From NCBI GenBank assembly GCA_009760855.2, contig WPIO01000047.1:1535001-1599000 (forward strand): DNA of 64,000 nt, in the 5' to 3' direction. A program made the position numbers and the translations under genes. This DNA is from Cristatella mucedo. Its lineage: Eukaryota; Bryozoa; Phylactolaemata; Cristatellidae. Shown here one piece after another: positions 23,267 through 37,450 of this stretch; position 1 is the first letter of the stretch; each line of letters starts with the position of its first letter. The notes beneath the pieces are model-generated. The model made no database searches, had not been told where the DNA came from, and saw only the letters and a list, made by a program, of their open reading frames with translations.

Positions 23267-26200
23267 AAACCGTGAAAAGAATGGGACCAAGCACACATCC
23301 CATATTTCAGAGGCTCCTCGGATGGTCTTTGTCCATATCTTTTATAAGAGGAAGCATGATAATATTATTATTCAAACATTTCATCCCCCTAAAAGAACTA
23401 TGTCTCCTTCTAGACACTTAATATATCCTGGAAAGGAGCACCCTTCCTCCCTGTTTAAGTTGTTCAAAAGGCCCTACTCAGCAATGGAGCTGAAGGTGCA
23501 TTGGCCGAATGCCACTTCGGTCACCTTCTACACCCCACCCCTTTTAGGAGAAGACAGACCTTGAAGTTGCAATCTGAAGGCTCGCGGCGCCCTATAGGAG
23601 TCTTTAGCCACCCCATCTGGCGATATAATACTAGCCCTCTACATTTTTGGTGGTTCTTCTCGCATGATATGATGGTACCTCCTAAAGTTGTTCGTTAAGG
23701 AGGCCTGTAAGGAACGACTGTAGAGCCCCAAACCACATTTCTACCAGGCCCCCAGCACCGATGGGGGCCAAAGGAACATGCCGGCAGCACGGCATTGGCT
23801 TGGATGGAGAAACCCACGACTGACAATCTCGGAGATCACAACGAGTGATCCTGGCATAAAAATCTCTTGGAGGTGCACATCAGGCAGGGAATATTTCGGA
23901 TCATCTGGATGCCAGGACACGACCAGCTAGGCAACTAAGTAAGCCGACCAGCTGTAGCATTGTGGCTACCAATGTATAGAGGATGATGCGACATCCAGAC
24001 ATCTTTAGCAGCCTCCCGGCAGTCGCTGGACTTACGATGACTACACGTAATGTCCGGCCTTACACAGCAATCCATCCACCAACTCGAATCCATTATTGTC
24101 AAACAGCGCTATCCTACCATGGCTGTCCACTGTCTGCATGCTTATTCTAAAGCTACAAAGGACTGCAGCATCCTTTAGTATATGCACCGATTGTTGTACA
24201 ATCGGTGCATATACTAAAGGCCGGATCACAGCTGGGGGTGAAAGGTAGCTCAGTTGACTAGATTACACGCTAAGCTCATAATCCATTGGGAAAGCCCCTA
24301 AGCCTAACCCACACTGGCACTGGCTGGAAAGCAAGCGGTTGTGCAGGTCCTCAAGCCGATCGACCATAGAAGAACACAGCCAGTCTACCACTCCAGAGGA
24401 TGAAGATAAGAAGAGGGGGGGTCCAATAAGGGCAGATAAGTGGGGGGGGGGGTCCAAAAGGAGTTTGCAATGGCAAGCCGTGCCATTCGGCTGTTGAGAA
24501 GCTGACACGTGAACAAGAGCAGTTATAAGGAAATCACACATGGCGATATGAATCAAAGTGGATAGGCTGGCCAACATGCCAAGGCCAGACTACAGGTAGC
24601 CTAATTTGGGACCGTGGTACAATTACCTATCAAGCTGGTGTTAGTGATAATCGGTCAGATGGTTGCTCAGAAACGTGGCAACAGCCTCATATAAAAGATC
24701 TAAACTCGAGGTGCACTGCATTCAAGGCCATCCTTATTTTGCAAAAACTAATAAATGACGAAGAAAACTAATAAATGATGCATAAAACGCCACTATGCCA
24801 CAGATACTAAACTACAACTACGTGACATCCAGATCATCCATCAGATGTACTTTGCCCTCTATTAACAGGCTGATCTCTATCAGCCAGTGTGCATAGCTCG
24901 TGACATCCAGATCAACCATCAGATGTACTTTGCCCTCTATTAACAGGCTGATCTCTATCAGCCAGTGTGCATAGCCACTGCACTAGATAATACAATATTT
25001 TATATTAGTACATCAGATTTCACGGATTCAGCTGCATGCTTGGGGTTTCTTAGGATTAGACGACCAGTTGAATGCATTTTCAAATTAAGAAGGTTGGCCA
25101 ACATTCAGAACACGAGACGCGAATCTAGTCGTCTACTGCACATCCAAAAAATAAGAATTCGGCATGATTTCAAGTCAAACACTTGCACGACTTGTTTGAT
25201 TGTTAAGACTTGATACCGTAGTAAGGGGTCTGTTAAGGAAAATATCCCCCAGTCTTGACTGACCATGGTTTAAAAAAATACAAGAACAGGCAAACAATGA
25301 GAATCTACAGGCCGAGTTAAAGCCAAAGTTTCAGATGCACTTTTGTGGCAGCATCGGCTGCTTACTATAGGTTAGCATAACCACAATCACATCCTGAGGC
25401 ATGAGTTAATCTTAATATAAGCCCAGACTGTCCAATAATGGTGACTTTTTTTTTAGCAATCCCCTTGTTAAGTAAAAGTAAAGGTCGGCGCTGATTAAAC
25501 AGCATCATGCACAAACCTGTAGCAGCACAGGAGCCTTTGCAGCAGTAACTCACCTCGCTTGCATTGGGGACAACAAAAGATTGTCTGATGCACTACTCGA
25601 ATCATGAGCTGACTAGGCCATGATGCAGGAGAGCCCTGCCGGCCCCTGGGCTACGACCCGGGGTTAAGATACCCATACAGTCCAACCAGCAATTTCCATG
25701 GGTGACTGAATCTTGACCTTCACTGCCCTCTCAACCCCCCCCCCGACCCCCGGGAGGAGGGTTGAGGGATGTGCCAGGAGGGCAAATTGAAAATGCAATA
25801 CGATTCGACATCATGGTTGTACTATGCGGTCCGCCAGGTCAACCGACCGTTAGTCTGCAAGACGAATGGAAAAAGCAGCCGAAATGCAGGGGTATACAAC
25901 AGCTGCCAACCGACTGACGACTGTTCCTTACTTGACCATCGAGTAGGCCCTGGGCCTCGCCTGATGCAGCTCGGCAGGGTTGCCGTGAGTTAGGACGTTG
26001 GCCGAGATTCGGGTTTAAGAAGTGCGCGCACTAGAAGCTGCGAGTACTGTCACACAATGGGTTGCTGCATCCCGATAGCATCACGGGCATTGGGTCGTTG
26101 CGAGCGCCCCGGTGAGGTCATACGACTGATCAAAGAGAAAGGCTTGCTGGCATGCTTTAGTGCATGCAGATTAATCATTGCACTAGCTGTAGGCCGTTCG

Positions 26201-29200
26201 CCTGGCGCGACCATTTGCGGAAGTGGCACAGGTAAATTTTAATCAATCACTTAGCTCACATCATACGTGACCATAAATGGATTTCCATTAAGACACAGGT
26301 TCGAGTGGCATCGCAAATGTAGATGATGGGTCGAAACGTTCTAGCAGCAACGGCCACTCAATCTTGCAATCGTGTCGAAGAGCAAGACATGCCTACGTTA
26401 TCTTCATAATAATAATAATAATAATACATTTGATATAGCGCCCCCAGAGAACTCAGTCTCTTTCTAGCTACTTTACATTTGCTGCAAAGGAAGCACAGTC
26501 GAACGGTGAGTAAAATCATGCTTGATAAAAAAACAAAATGAATAACCAGGTTAGGGGTGACATGCACAGGGTCAGCATGCAAGTATGGTACGGTATCTTA
26601 CCAGAAACCATACCGACAAACATGTGCCTACGTTCATATGTAGCACCTTTTATCAGTCCACGATAAGAATGCATAAACAAGCCAAATAAGCCCTTCTCTT
26701 TGCAAACAAGTTAGCGTTATTCCCGACAATGACAAGGCCGACTGTGCAGCAACCGAAGCACTGCTGCGCGATGCTATTTATTTGACGTGTTGAAATGTGC
26801 ATCCTCCTTAAACCTCAATAGCAGTATTCCACAGTTATGGGCTACAGAGACCCTCTCCCAAGAGCAGGGGGGACTGGTAGGACATGAAGACTTCTTGCTG
26901 TCCAGGTAAATAACTACAGACCCGACGATGCTGAAGATTAGCTCTAGCTATAAAGCTGGTTGATTGGAGGCAAGCTTGAGCGATCGGAATGCATAATGCG
27001 CCCCACATGCTGAGCTGCATAGACAGCGTGATTCAGAATTGAACGTGCCGGCGGTTGCATGCAGGGCCACAAGCTGCACCTGCAAACGACAAACGTGTCG
27101 ATCCAACAAGAGGACTCACAACAAACACAACTCCCTAGCAGAAATGCCCACGGTTTAACCTCAGTGCACCACAACTATAGTGACCACATCAGCAAAAGGG
27201 GTCTGGACCAGACAAAAAGATTATGTTTACCAGTGTTCTTATCTAGTCACCAACTAGAGACTCCGGTAGTATGCAAACTTGCAGCAGATGTTGCTTAACC
27301 TCGCAAACATAACCCTCCGGAAGCACTTTTTCTTTTTTTTCTTTAGGGATCATTTCATAAAACACCCAAGACTAACCTAAGGCTGTTGGTGCATTTAGCT
27401 CTAACATGATTCCAGAACAATCGGCTAAAACAAACAAGGATCATGGAGAGACAGAAAGAAAGAAAGAAAGAAAGAAAGAGCAACAAGTTCTTTGCAGTTG
27501 GCAGCGACAGTAGCAGCGTCTTTTTACCTATAACGAAAGCCTTTCAGCGACCGTCGGCTAGTGTCGGTCAGCTCGCGTTCGTAGGAGGCCGACGCCGTCG
27601 GCGGCTCACGCGATTTTCCGTGGCCACCCTTTGCTTTTCGACGCTTGCCTGCTCAAAAGACACGGCACAGTTGGCATGCACGCTGGCTGGCTCGCGCTCG
27701 CTCGCAGTGCTGCAGCAGAGGCGCGACCTTGCGCCTCGGCGACTTCTGATGAGAGCCTGCTCTGCGCACGCGCTCGCCGAGTCGCTCACCTGCCGGAGGC
27801 GCTCCGCTGCCGTCGACGCTGTTGTCGTCGTCTGGACACGCTCTCAGCCTCTTGTTCTTGCCGCGCCGCTTCGCATCGCGGGCGGCGTATGCCTGCGCCT
27901 TCTGTATCTCGAACAGGGCACGGTCTTCTGCCTGAACATTAGACGAAGGTGCAGCAGCATTCGGACGTGCGAGCGGCATAGCGGCGGAAAGGCGGCGCAA
28001 AACGAGCTGCAGCCGCCAAGTGGCGCCATTCTCGGGGCTGCGGCTCGTCGCACGAGTCGCTCGACAGGGCTGCAAAGCCTGGCGGACGAAGCAGAATCAA
28101 ACGCCTGCACCGAGCTCTCGACTGGTGCGGCAAACAGTGACAAGCGTGAGCAGGCCGAACCGGCAAAAGTGGCGCAGCCCCGAGGCCACAAAGCATGCGA
28201 TCCGATCGTTAGCCACGTGGCCTTTGAGGGCGCTACCGTAGTAAAGAGAAAACAATCAAGCAAAGAGGGGGAGAGGCCTAGTTTTGACCACGGGGACGGA
28301 GACCAGCTGTGGCTGCCACTTCCGCCGCCGAACGCGACGGCTCACGGTCTCTTCCCATCGGCGCTGGCTGCACTGGCAGCCACGGGCGGCAGTGGGCAAA
28401 GAGGCAGCCACGGGCGGCAGTGGGCAAAGAGGCAGCCGGCTCAGCTTACTGTGAGCACTTTCTTTGCGGCCGCCTCGCCGCCATGCTTGGTGCCCTTTGC
28501 GCCGGCAGCGGAGGGATGCTGCTGGCTTCGCTCGCCCAGTCTCAGCGATGCTTTCTCCTGCTTTCGCTCCGAGTGCGTCTGGAACCAGGTGCGCTTGTGG
28601 TCGCCGCTGCCAACGCAGCTAGGTGCCGCGGCCTTGTCGCGGCTGCCCCCGCCGGCGGCCTGCACCAGGTTCTCGGCGCGGTTCAGCTTGAGCTCGGCGA
28701 TGCGCAGCTCCTTCTCCTCCCGCTCGAGCTCGGCTATGTTCTTGATGTCCTCCTCCAGCGCCGTGATGCGGCCACGAAACTTGTTGATCACCTCTACAGG
28801 AATGATAGCAGACTGCGATGCTGGTCGGAAAACCTTGGCATGCACGGGCACGCGACACCTGTGGGACACCTGTTGCTGCATCATCATTATTACCGTTAGG
28901 AAAACTTGCGTCCGATTAACTGCAAAATACGTGGCTTTATCAGCTGAGAAGCAAGGAGAAAAAGAGCTGAGAGCAGACGGCGTGACCCCGTCATCAGAAA
29001 GAATCAAGATGTCGAGCCGTGATGGCACACTGGGTAAGGCGGCTGCTTTCACGACCTCGGTCCCGAGGTCGTGGGTTCGATTCCTGCAGTGGGCGATTCT
29101 TTATCGCCACTGCAAGCGGTGGTGATAGCCGTAAATCCTAGCTGATTAAACAGCCTCTTTTTGTATAGCGACAGAAGAGCCTTTACGGCTATCACCACCG

Positions 29201-32200
29201 CTTGCAGTGGCGATAGAGGATAGCCACCGCAGGAATCGAACCCACGACCTCGGGACCGAGGTCGTGAAAGCAGCCGCCTTACCCAGTGTGCCATCACGGC
29301 TCACAAGGCTCTTCTGTCGCTATATAAAAAGAGGCTGTTTAATCAGCTAGGAATTATTAATTAAATTAATTAATTAATTAATTCTGTCGCTGGCAGGCAC
29401 CTCCTGACCCCCAGATGTAGGCACACACCGATCGATTTGCCCACTCGCTCTGCTCTCAGTAAACGTCGGTGGAAGAGCAGCTGATGACGGCCGGCCCGAT
29501 CAGATGGGTGCCATAAATAGCCGGATGGAGTAGTAGAACTACTTTTGCAAGAGACATACCAACATCAGACCATAGGAGTAGCAGGAGGAGTACAGGGTGG
29601 GCCTTGCCGGAGAAATATTGACTCATTGTTACAATACAAATGTGTTTTGCAAGCTAGTTAACACAAGTGCCTTATCTGCTCCGTGATCCGAAACAGTAGT
29701 GGGATGCAATGCCACCTCTCTGGATAGAAATTTGTGACCGTTTAAGTTTGACCTTTCTTGAACTGCTTTGGGATAAGTCTCGTTCGCAACCCTTAAGCAA
29801 ATGCATTCGAGATTTATGCTTCTGGTAGAAGCTATCAATTTGTCAATTTATCAATTAGAAAATATTTAAACTTGCAGCAGCATGTTTTTGTGGATGGCCA
29901 AGAAACAAAAGAAAGATTATCTGCATATCGAAACTGCGTATGTCTGAAAAAAACTATTTCTCTCACACTCCTGACGTATGGGCTTATCCATAAAATACAT
30001 AGTATTCAACAACCGAAATAATAACTCCGTGCCTCACCTCTTGGTCACACTCTGATTAGGCTCATAGCTATTTGCCAACTTCCCAAGCTGTACAAGCCTA
30101 GAAGGTGACCCAGATACGAATAAACAGGCCAGCTCACCGTGTCATACATGTGTCACATAGATGGTTGGAAAAATATACTGTTGCTCTGCATTTTCCAAAC
30201 TGCTACACTTAAGCTGCATCAAAACCTAATTGCCACCCAAATAACACCTCGGAAATGCAAGCTTGCAATCCAGTCACATGATGATGCTCCGACAATCGGT
30301 TATGTGCATACATGTTCTATGCACCGCCATCTGTAACTCCACAAAGCCTCAGAGACTAAGTAGGTATTACGAAGAAGTTTTCTATAAAGCCTACAAAGCC
30401 TGAGCAGCTTTCAGTATGCATAGTATGCATGCCAACAGACTTCATTTCACGAAACAACAACAACAAAACTTGGCCGAGCTGCTAGGATCCGAGGAGTGAG
30501 ACCTCTCGGAGTTGTCAAGCAAATTGTTCACCGTCTTTTAAAAAAATTGGGTCTGACTGGCAGGACTTCAGTTTTCGAGTGAAAAAAAGAAACTCGGGCT
30601 TTTCTAAGCTTCCGAGTGCAGACACAGGGGAAGTCTTTGAAATTGACTAGATCGACATCAGACCCAGACTTATTAAAGGCCTGAGTTTCACACGGTGCAT
30701 TTTTATGAAGTTTTTTGGTAAACTAAAGGGAATCTCCTAGACTCTGCACAAGGACATAATTCAGGGGAGCATGCTCGTCAAGAGCACTCCCAAGTTTCAA
30801 GTCCACTGCATCAGTGAAGGTAGTAAGGCTGTCGGCCAAGTCTGGGTGCAGATCCTAGCAACCGCTGCAGCAGTCAGTAGCCTGGTATTCTCGGTTACTG
30901 CTGAATCACCCAAAATAATAATTATTAACTATGTCAACCAGCTGTGTCACTGTGGAACGGTCTGCATGAACGTGTCAAGGCGTTGCTAGGGCCCACTGAG
31001 CATCTATTGTGTGCACTGCCAGACAGATGTTAAGTTTTCAATGCTACCATTTTGGAGGCAAGTATTTCTCCAGCCTACTTCATACTGACTGGCACCTCAC
31101 AGCAGTCAGTGGTGGCACATTTTGACACGCCCAAAAGTAAGCGCTTGACAACCATACTAAAAGATGGATGCTGCATGGCCTGCAAGAAAATACGCCAGTT
31201 CACGCCAACGGCCACTTGTAAGCTAAAAACTCCAGACCATAAATTATAAACTGAAACGCGTACAAATTACTAGTGTACTCACAAATAATTGCAGGCACAC
31301 GATATTCGATTTAAAAATTTAAGACCGTGCACTTAAGCGTTTAGTTGCTCGGCCACATTGGCTTAACGACCGGCACACTGTTGCTAAGCCTGACTGTCCC
31401 GACTTCGAATCAAATACAATACAAAACTGACCACATCCAAAGACTGGCTTGGGAAGATGCATTCTGCCTCGGTCGAATGCCGCAAGCACAAAGAACACGC
31501 ACACAAAAACGACCATGTGGCGAATAAGCACATTAAAAACCAGTCGGTTTTAATGCATCGAAATCGTGAGCCGTGCATTTTTAACAACAAACGCTACTGT
31601 ACAATGTACGTTGCAAACCGGTTAAGAAATACATGTTAGAAAATATCCACATTAACAACATTAAGAAGACAGTACCTTAGCCCACACAAACCTTTACAAT
31701 TAACAATAAATGAGGTGGCAGCATTGAATGGGGAGCTTCCTTGCTCGGACCTATTCGGCGATTTTAGATAGAATCCACGCAAGGAATTGAGAACAGCGAC
31801 TTGAGGACAGCACCGAGTTTCGACCAGCAAGTTGTAAACTAATATGAGGAGGGACACTCTGCCCACGAAAAAAAATCACCGGGGTTGGGAAGCTTCTACC
31901 CGGAAAACGTTGCAGGGAAAAATTCGATTTGAAAATAAAAGACCAAGCACATACGCGCATAGCCACATTCGTACTTAGGCTAGACGACTCCGCGGCTAAG
32001 ATTGATTGCGTCGGTCAGGTTCTTCATTTTGATCCATTCCACTATGATTATAATCTCCATCGCATTTCAAGACAAAACTAAATAATGCGCTGATTCAAGT
32101 CTGCTCCCCCTATTTCACAATTCAAATTTCAATTTTAAATATAAGAGAGCAGGTTTGTAACTACATAGGTGCACTATCTCCGTTCTTTCATGAAATGTAG

Positions 32201-35200
32201 CTAATCATTGCTCTACCGTAGCAATGGTACTATACATTTCATACGGGCACAATGCATGCAATCTTGCTGTCAGAGTTTTTCAGCAACTTGTGTTTACAGC
32301 ACCCACTCAAACACTCACCCTCATTCCAAATCATGTAAGTTGATAAACAATAAACTGGAGGTTTCTTACAAAGGGGCGCACGGCTAGCATACCTATCAAC
32401 ACAAGAAAGATGACATAAGGAGATGACTGTCGCCTGAACGAGTTGCACGTGCAGGGATGAAAGAATATAGCTCCGTGACGTTCTAGGTAACTGGAACATG
32501 CTACCGCTAGAGCGATCAGCAAGAATGGCTTCCGAAAAAAAGCGTCCACATGCTCTGACCGAGCAATTGATTACAGATAGATTCTGGTGGGCCCAGAAAC
32601 ACGCCCACTGCGTGGCTGATAACTAGTGTGCATCCTACGATCTAATGAGTCCGATCTAAAGCTTTTAGGCTACGAATGTGGAAGTGAACGCACGTGTGTG
32701 ATGTACACACAAGGAGTATCACTCTGATTATCTGCAGACGACCGTGAAATTCAGCTGAAGGAGTGTAATAATAGCTTGGAGGTGGTTCGGCCGAGCTAAG
32801 TCGGTGTTCTGCATTCCACTAACGTTACTGCAAGTAATTTACTAAAATGTGGATCGTTTAATAACTAATAAACTAAGATACCATTCAACATATCATCTCT
32901 ACTAGTTAAAGCAAAAAAGTCCATCCTTCCGTCACGTGGCATTATGGCATCCTCCCGTCATGCGGCAACATGGTACAGTGTTGTCAGCTACGTTGTCAGC
33001 GTTGTCGGTTATTTCCTCTTCACGAGCATCTTCTATCTTGCTATTCCTCTCATCCACATGAATCATGTTCTCTCACATGCTTCATCTCGTATTGCCAGAT
33101 GTTGTTCCTTCAGCCGACTTGGAAAAGCCAACTAATACAGCATCATTTAATAATATTAATACATTTGTATGGCGTTGCAGAGAACTCAATCTCTTTCTGG
33201 GCACTTTAAAGATGCTGTTGAGAAAGAATGACCAAATGATTAGTTGTAACATTAACAATGCCATCGAGAAAAACCTTGTTAGATGTGACATGCATACGGT
33301 CAATATGTAGATTTGGTTAAATAATTAAGTAAAATAAATACTGATTTAACAGCCTCATTTTGCATAGCGGCAGACGAGCCTTATTGGTTGGCTATCACCC
33401 CCTTGCAGTTGGCAATAAAGGATCGCCTACCGCAGGATTCGAACCCACGACCTCAGTCGTGAAGAGCGAGCACCTTACCTCTTAGGCTACCACGGCCAGT
33501 TTAGTAGCATCAGGCACGGTGTCAGTAAGCATAAGCATACAACTGACAAATCATAAGGAACCCTTAAATGCTGTAACAAACGGTGCATTTTAAGCTTCGC
33601 TTTAAATTAACCATAAAAATGTGAGCTTTCTGCTTAGGGAAAGTGCCCATAGCTAAAAGTTCCACATGGTTACAAGAGGTTGGAAACAGTTAACTCTAAA
33701 CCTTTAACAGTAAGAACCTAAACCATGATTGCTAAAAATCATACCCATCTAAACCCTAAATCTCAAAACTCTAACCTCCATACCTATAAAAATCAGCATA
33801 CACGTTTATAATGTTTTGCGATGCACATATACCAACAAAATCATAAAATTCGTTATTATCGCTACGTTCACAGTGGCCATAGCAGGACCCTTACCACCTA
33901 TCATAGACATACATCGATGAATTTGTCCGAGATAAGGAAGCTAGGCTCGTGATGCAAAAAGCAAAGGCTGTAAAGTAAGATCAGCGAAATGCCGTCCTGA
34001 ATGTGCTTGCACAATCGGGGCTTCCAAACAACTCAGCTGCCACTAGCATCTCCAGCGTAACCACATAAACAATCATAACAACGGCTGTGTGGTGACTGCA
34101 AGGAGCCGACTCAGCCTTACCCAGCGGCACCACCCTGCTCTTGACAGGGTTTCGAGCTCGCTTCACGATCTCGCGTAGGAGCTTGCGTTCTTTTTCACCA
34201 ACAAGTGTAACGGAGCTGCAAAACAGCAAGAGCTCGGACATTTCAACCTCTAAAAACAAGGATAAAACGGAATACGATAAGAGTATACAACACCCCAGCT
34301 AGTCTTGACTTTTCTTGCAAATATTGATGTAGCATTTGGACTCAAAATACATTAAATATTCATTGAAACTAAACTGTCATTTTGACGATACACCAAGGCC
34401 CACAATCAAGAAACAATGCAGCCATTTAACAGCCAGTGGCACCAGGACACTTGTGCACTACGTACACATAGTCTGCCACTTGCAGATGAAGAAAGACACC
34501 CGAGGGAACCAAGCTCTTAATCAGAATCTGATGTCGTCTACAGAGATGAGCTCCATGTATGATTTTCTAGGACGACTGCCGCACAGTAAACTACCCTTAT
34601 AAAACAACAAGCATCTGTTCTGGCACACATCTCTTTCATTCAACATCTCTTGCTGCAGTTACTGAAGATCAATCAGTCCTAAGCATGACAATCAGCTACC
34701 TGACGACAGAATCGGAGGAGTCGAAATGATTACGGTGTTACAGTAAGCTGGTTTCAGTGAAATTTGAAGAGTTCAGAGCATTGATGGCAATAGGCAACAT
34801 TCATCCGGACAGCTTTTTAAAGTATGGGTACCCCATGGATCGGTGTTTAGTCCACTTCTTTTCACAATGTATACCCTCCCACTTGAAGATGTAATCGCCA
34901 AGCACAATCTAGGCTTTCATTGTCATCCAGATTATTAACGGCTGTACCTTTGCTCTAATACCTTCCTGACTTTCAGCACATCGAACTCTCTCAACCTCCT
35001 TGCTGCATGTATTGCTGACACTTGCACTTGACAACAAACTTTCCCAAATCGAATTACAATGAAACAAACTCACTAGTCATGGGCAAACCTACGGTTACTC
35101 AGAAAATAGAAAACCTAACCCTCCAAACGGGCTCCGCCAGCATATCTCCTGTAAAATTTGCCTTCTACCTGGGAGCACGCATCTAAAGTGACCTTTCATT

Positions 35201-37387
35201 AGACGATCACATCAGCTAAGCAGACAGGTCCCCCGACTTTCAGCTACATAACATTGCAAACATTCGGACCTGCTTAGACAGGAATCCCAGAACCAAGTAG
35301 GTTCATGCATTTTCGATATCCTGTCTCGACTTTTGTTTCATACTACTGGCAGGCTTTATGGCTTGTGCAATCAGGCACTTACACTTGGTGCAAAACTTTG
35401 GCAGCTAGGCTTGTCTGCTAAAAACGTCGAAATTGCCAAATAACACCACTTCTCACCTATCTCCACTGGCTCCACATCTAGTAGCCTACCAACAATCAAG
35501 ATGTTGCCACTCACTTTTAGGTCCCTAGATCACCGACCTACTTATGCAAACTACTTCCCCACGAGGCTAACCATCAAACTCAACGACCCTAATACTGGAG
35601 AGTGAGATGGTGCCTGAAACGCTCCATACGATACGATCTTACTTTACTTACTGTGCACACTGCACACCGAACCGCCATTCGGGACTGGGCTACGCCGGTG
35701 GCCAGCCCACCACCTCTCCTAGGATTCGGTGTTACAACTAGATGACAACACGTGACCTCGGTTGTCTGGCAACCGATCATACACAATGGTGAATTGATAA
35801 CGATTGAATAAGTAATATATATTACAAACCTCGAGTTTCAACTTCTTCTGCACTATAAATTGTCTAAAAGCTCTTACTTTTAGGCTGGTCGATGTGTTAT
35901 ATCGAGTGCACATTTATCTTGTAATGTTTTGGCCACTGGAGTTGCAAGGACAACACAAATCTGCAAGCAAATTCAGAGGGAAGGGTAACACAAGTCAAAT
36001 GGCACCTACTGAGCTTAGACGTAACCATAGTGTGCAAAGCGAGTGTTGCACTCAGCTCCCCAACACTCAGTCCCATACCATACACATGACCGACGAGTGT
36101 GAGTGTGCTACTATAGCTCGATGGCTAAAAAATGTACTTGCCCTTCTGCTGGACAGTGACATGGTCATGGAAAAAAGATAAAAGAAAGATGTGTAGCTGG
36201 CAAAGAACCGATGCTTCCAAACTGAACACGAGTCAGAAGTCAATAAGATGCCACAGACAGCTTCATGATCTCAACAGATCAAGCCCTCACCGACCACTGC
36301 GCCCTGCTCTCGCAGTTCTGCCGACTCGGTGAATGTAGTGCTTGAGCGTGTTCGGCATCGTGAAGTTGATCACCGTCTTGACGTTGGCAATGTCAAGACC
36401 TCGAGCCGCAACGTCGGTGGCCAGCAGGACATCAATCTCGCCGTCCTTGAACTTTTTCAGTGCTTCGAGCCGCTGCAGAGACGAGCCGAGCAAACGTCGA
36501 GTGCCGCTGGCTGTGCCAGTGTGGTCAACACGCGTAGCCAGTGGCCAGCGTGCAGCCGGCCTTTGCCACGACAGCAACCCGAAACGCCCAGGAGCAGCAA
36601 CTCCAATTTCGTCCGAAAGCGCCAGCTGCGGAAGCCGGCTACAGGCACCGTCGGCCGACTCTGAGAAGCCAAGCGTGAAGGTGCGATAGGGAATAGAAGG
36701 GAATAGGATGGTGAAACAACAGGCCGGCTGTTTCTTGTACGATTCGGTGCACGAGAGCAGACAGGTGTGAGAGACAGGAACAGCCGGACAAAGTGAGACG
36801 CATGCAGACAGACAAAACAAAGGCCGGCAGTATAATAGACGGGCGTGACAGACAGACAAACAAAAAAACAGGTCAGGACTTGGTCCGACAGACTGGGCCG
36901 CACACGTCATCAGAGCGATACAGAGGCAAGCCGTGGACAGTGCCGGCCCAGCCGCTGAGTCTGTGCACTCCTCTACTTCGGCACGGCATAGCGACTAGGC
37001 GTGAGGCGGGCTGTAGGGCGACAGTGGGGCGAGTGGACAGAGGGCAGAGAGCACAACATTAGGCGGCGAGCGTGCTCACGGACCTGTGCTTGCGACAAGT
37101 TACCATGCAGTTCACCCACATTAACACCCAGCAGGCCCAGGATGACGTGCATACGGTGTGCTTGCACTTTGGTTTGGATGAAGATCATGCACTGGCTGTG
37201 AAATGTCCGTTTCACCAGCGCTTCAAAGGAAAAGACGTTTGCGTTAGCGCCACAACTCAGACAAAGTAATAACGCATGTTATTGGCCGGAACAAAGAATT
37301 CGTCAGCGAGGTAGGGGAGACCACCACCAGCTCTCGGATTGGCATCTTTGTAAGTGGATACACATCAAGAGGGCGCCCGCACGCACG

Positions 37388-37450
<63 letters not shown>

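Noticed and set aside
29050..29090. tRNA gene suggested by a perfect B box (GGTTCGATTCC)
   Set aside because: The B box and A-box-like sequence occur in about ten copies with a long non-tRNA body and an A/T-rich tail. These are SINE heads; no cloverleaf-complete tRNA was found.
27443..29125. 560-codon plus-strand open frame
   Set aside because: It is antisense to DDX27 exons 12-14 and runs through their introns. The region is GC-rich and stop-poor on both strands, and the translation shows no domain.
30460..31010. Third Tc1-like transposase relic ([19 protein letters not shown])
   Set aside because: A single helix-like segment without a second DNA-binding domain or catalytic block; too weak to call.
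33680..33790. CTAAACCCTAAA-like tract as an interstitial telomere
   Set aside because: The motif is irregular, with no consecutive TTAGGG or TTTAGGG units.
36287..36910. 207-codon minus ORF as a single-exon helicase fragment
   Set aside because: Only 36291-36472 matches the helicase. The upstream part is intron with a clear acceptor (CTGCAG) at the boundary.
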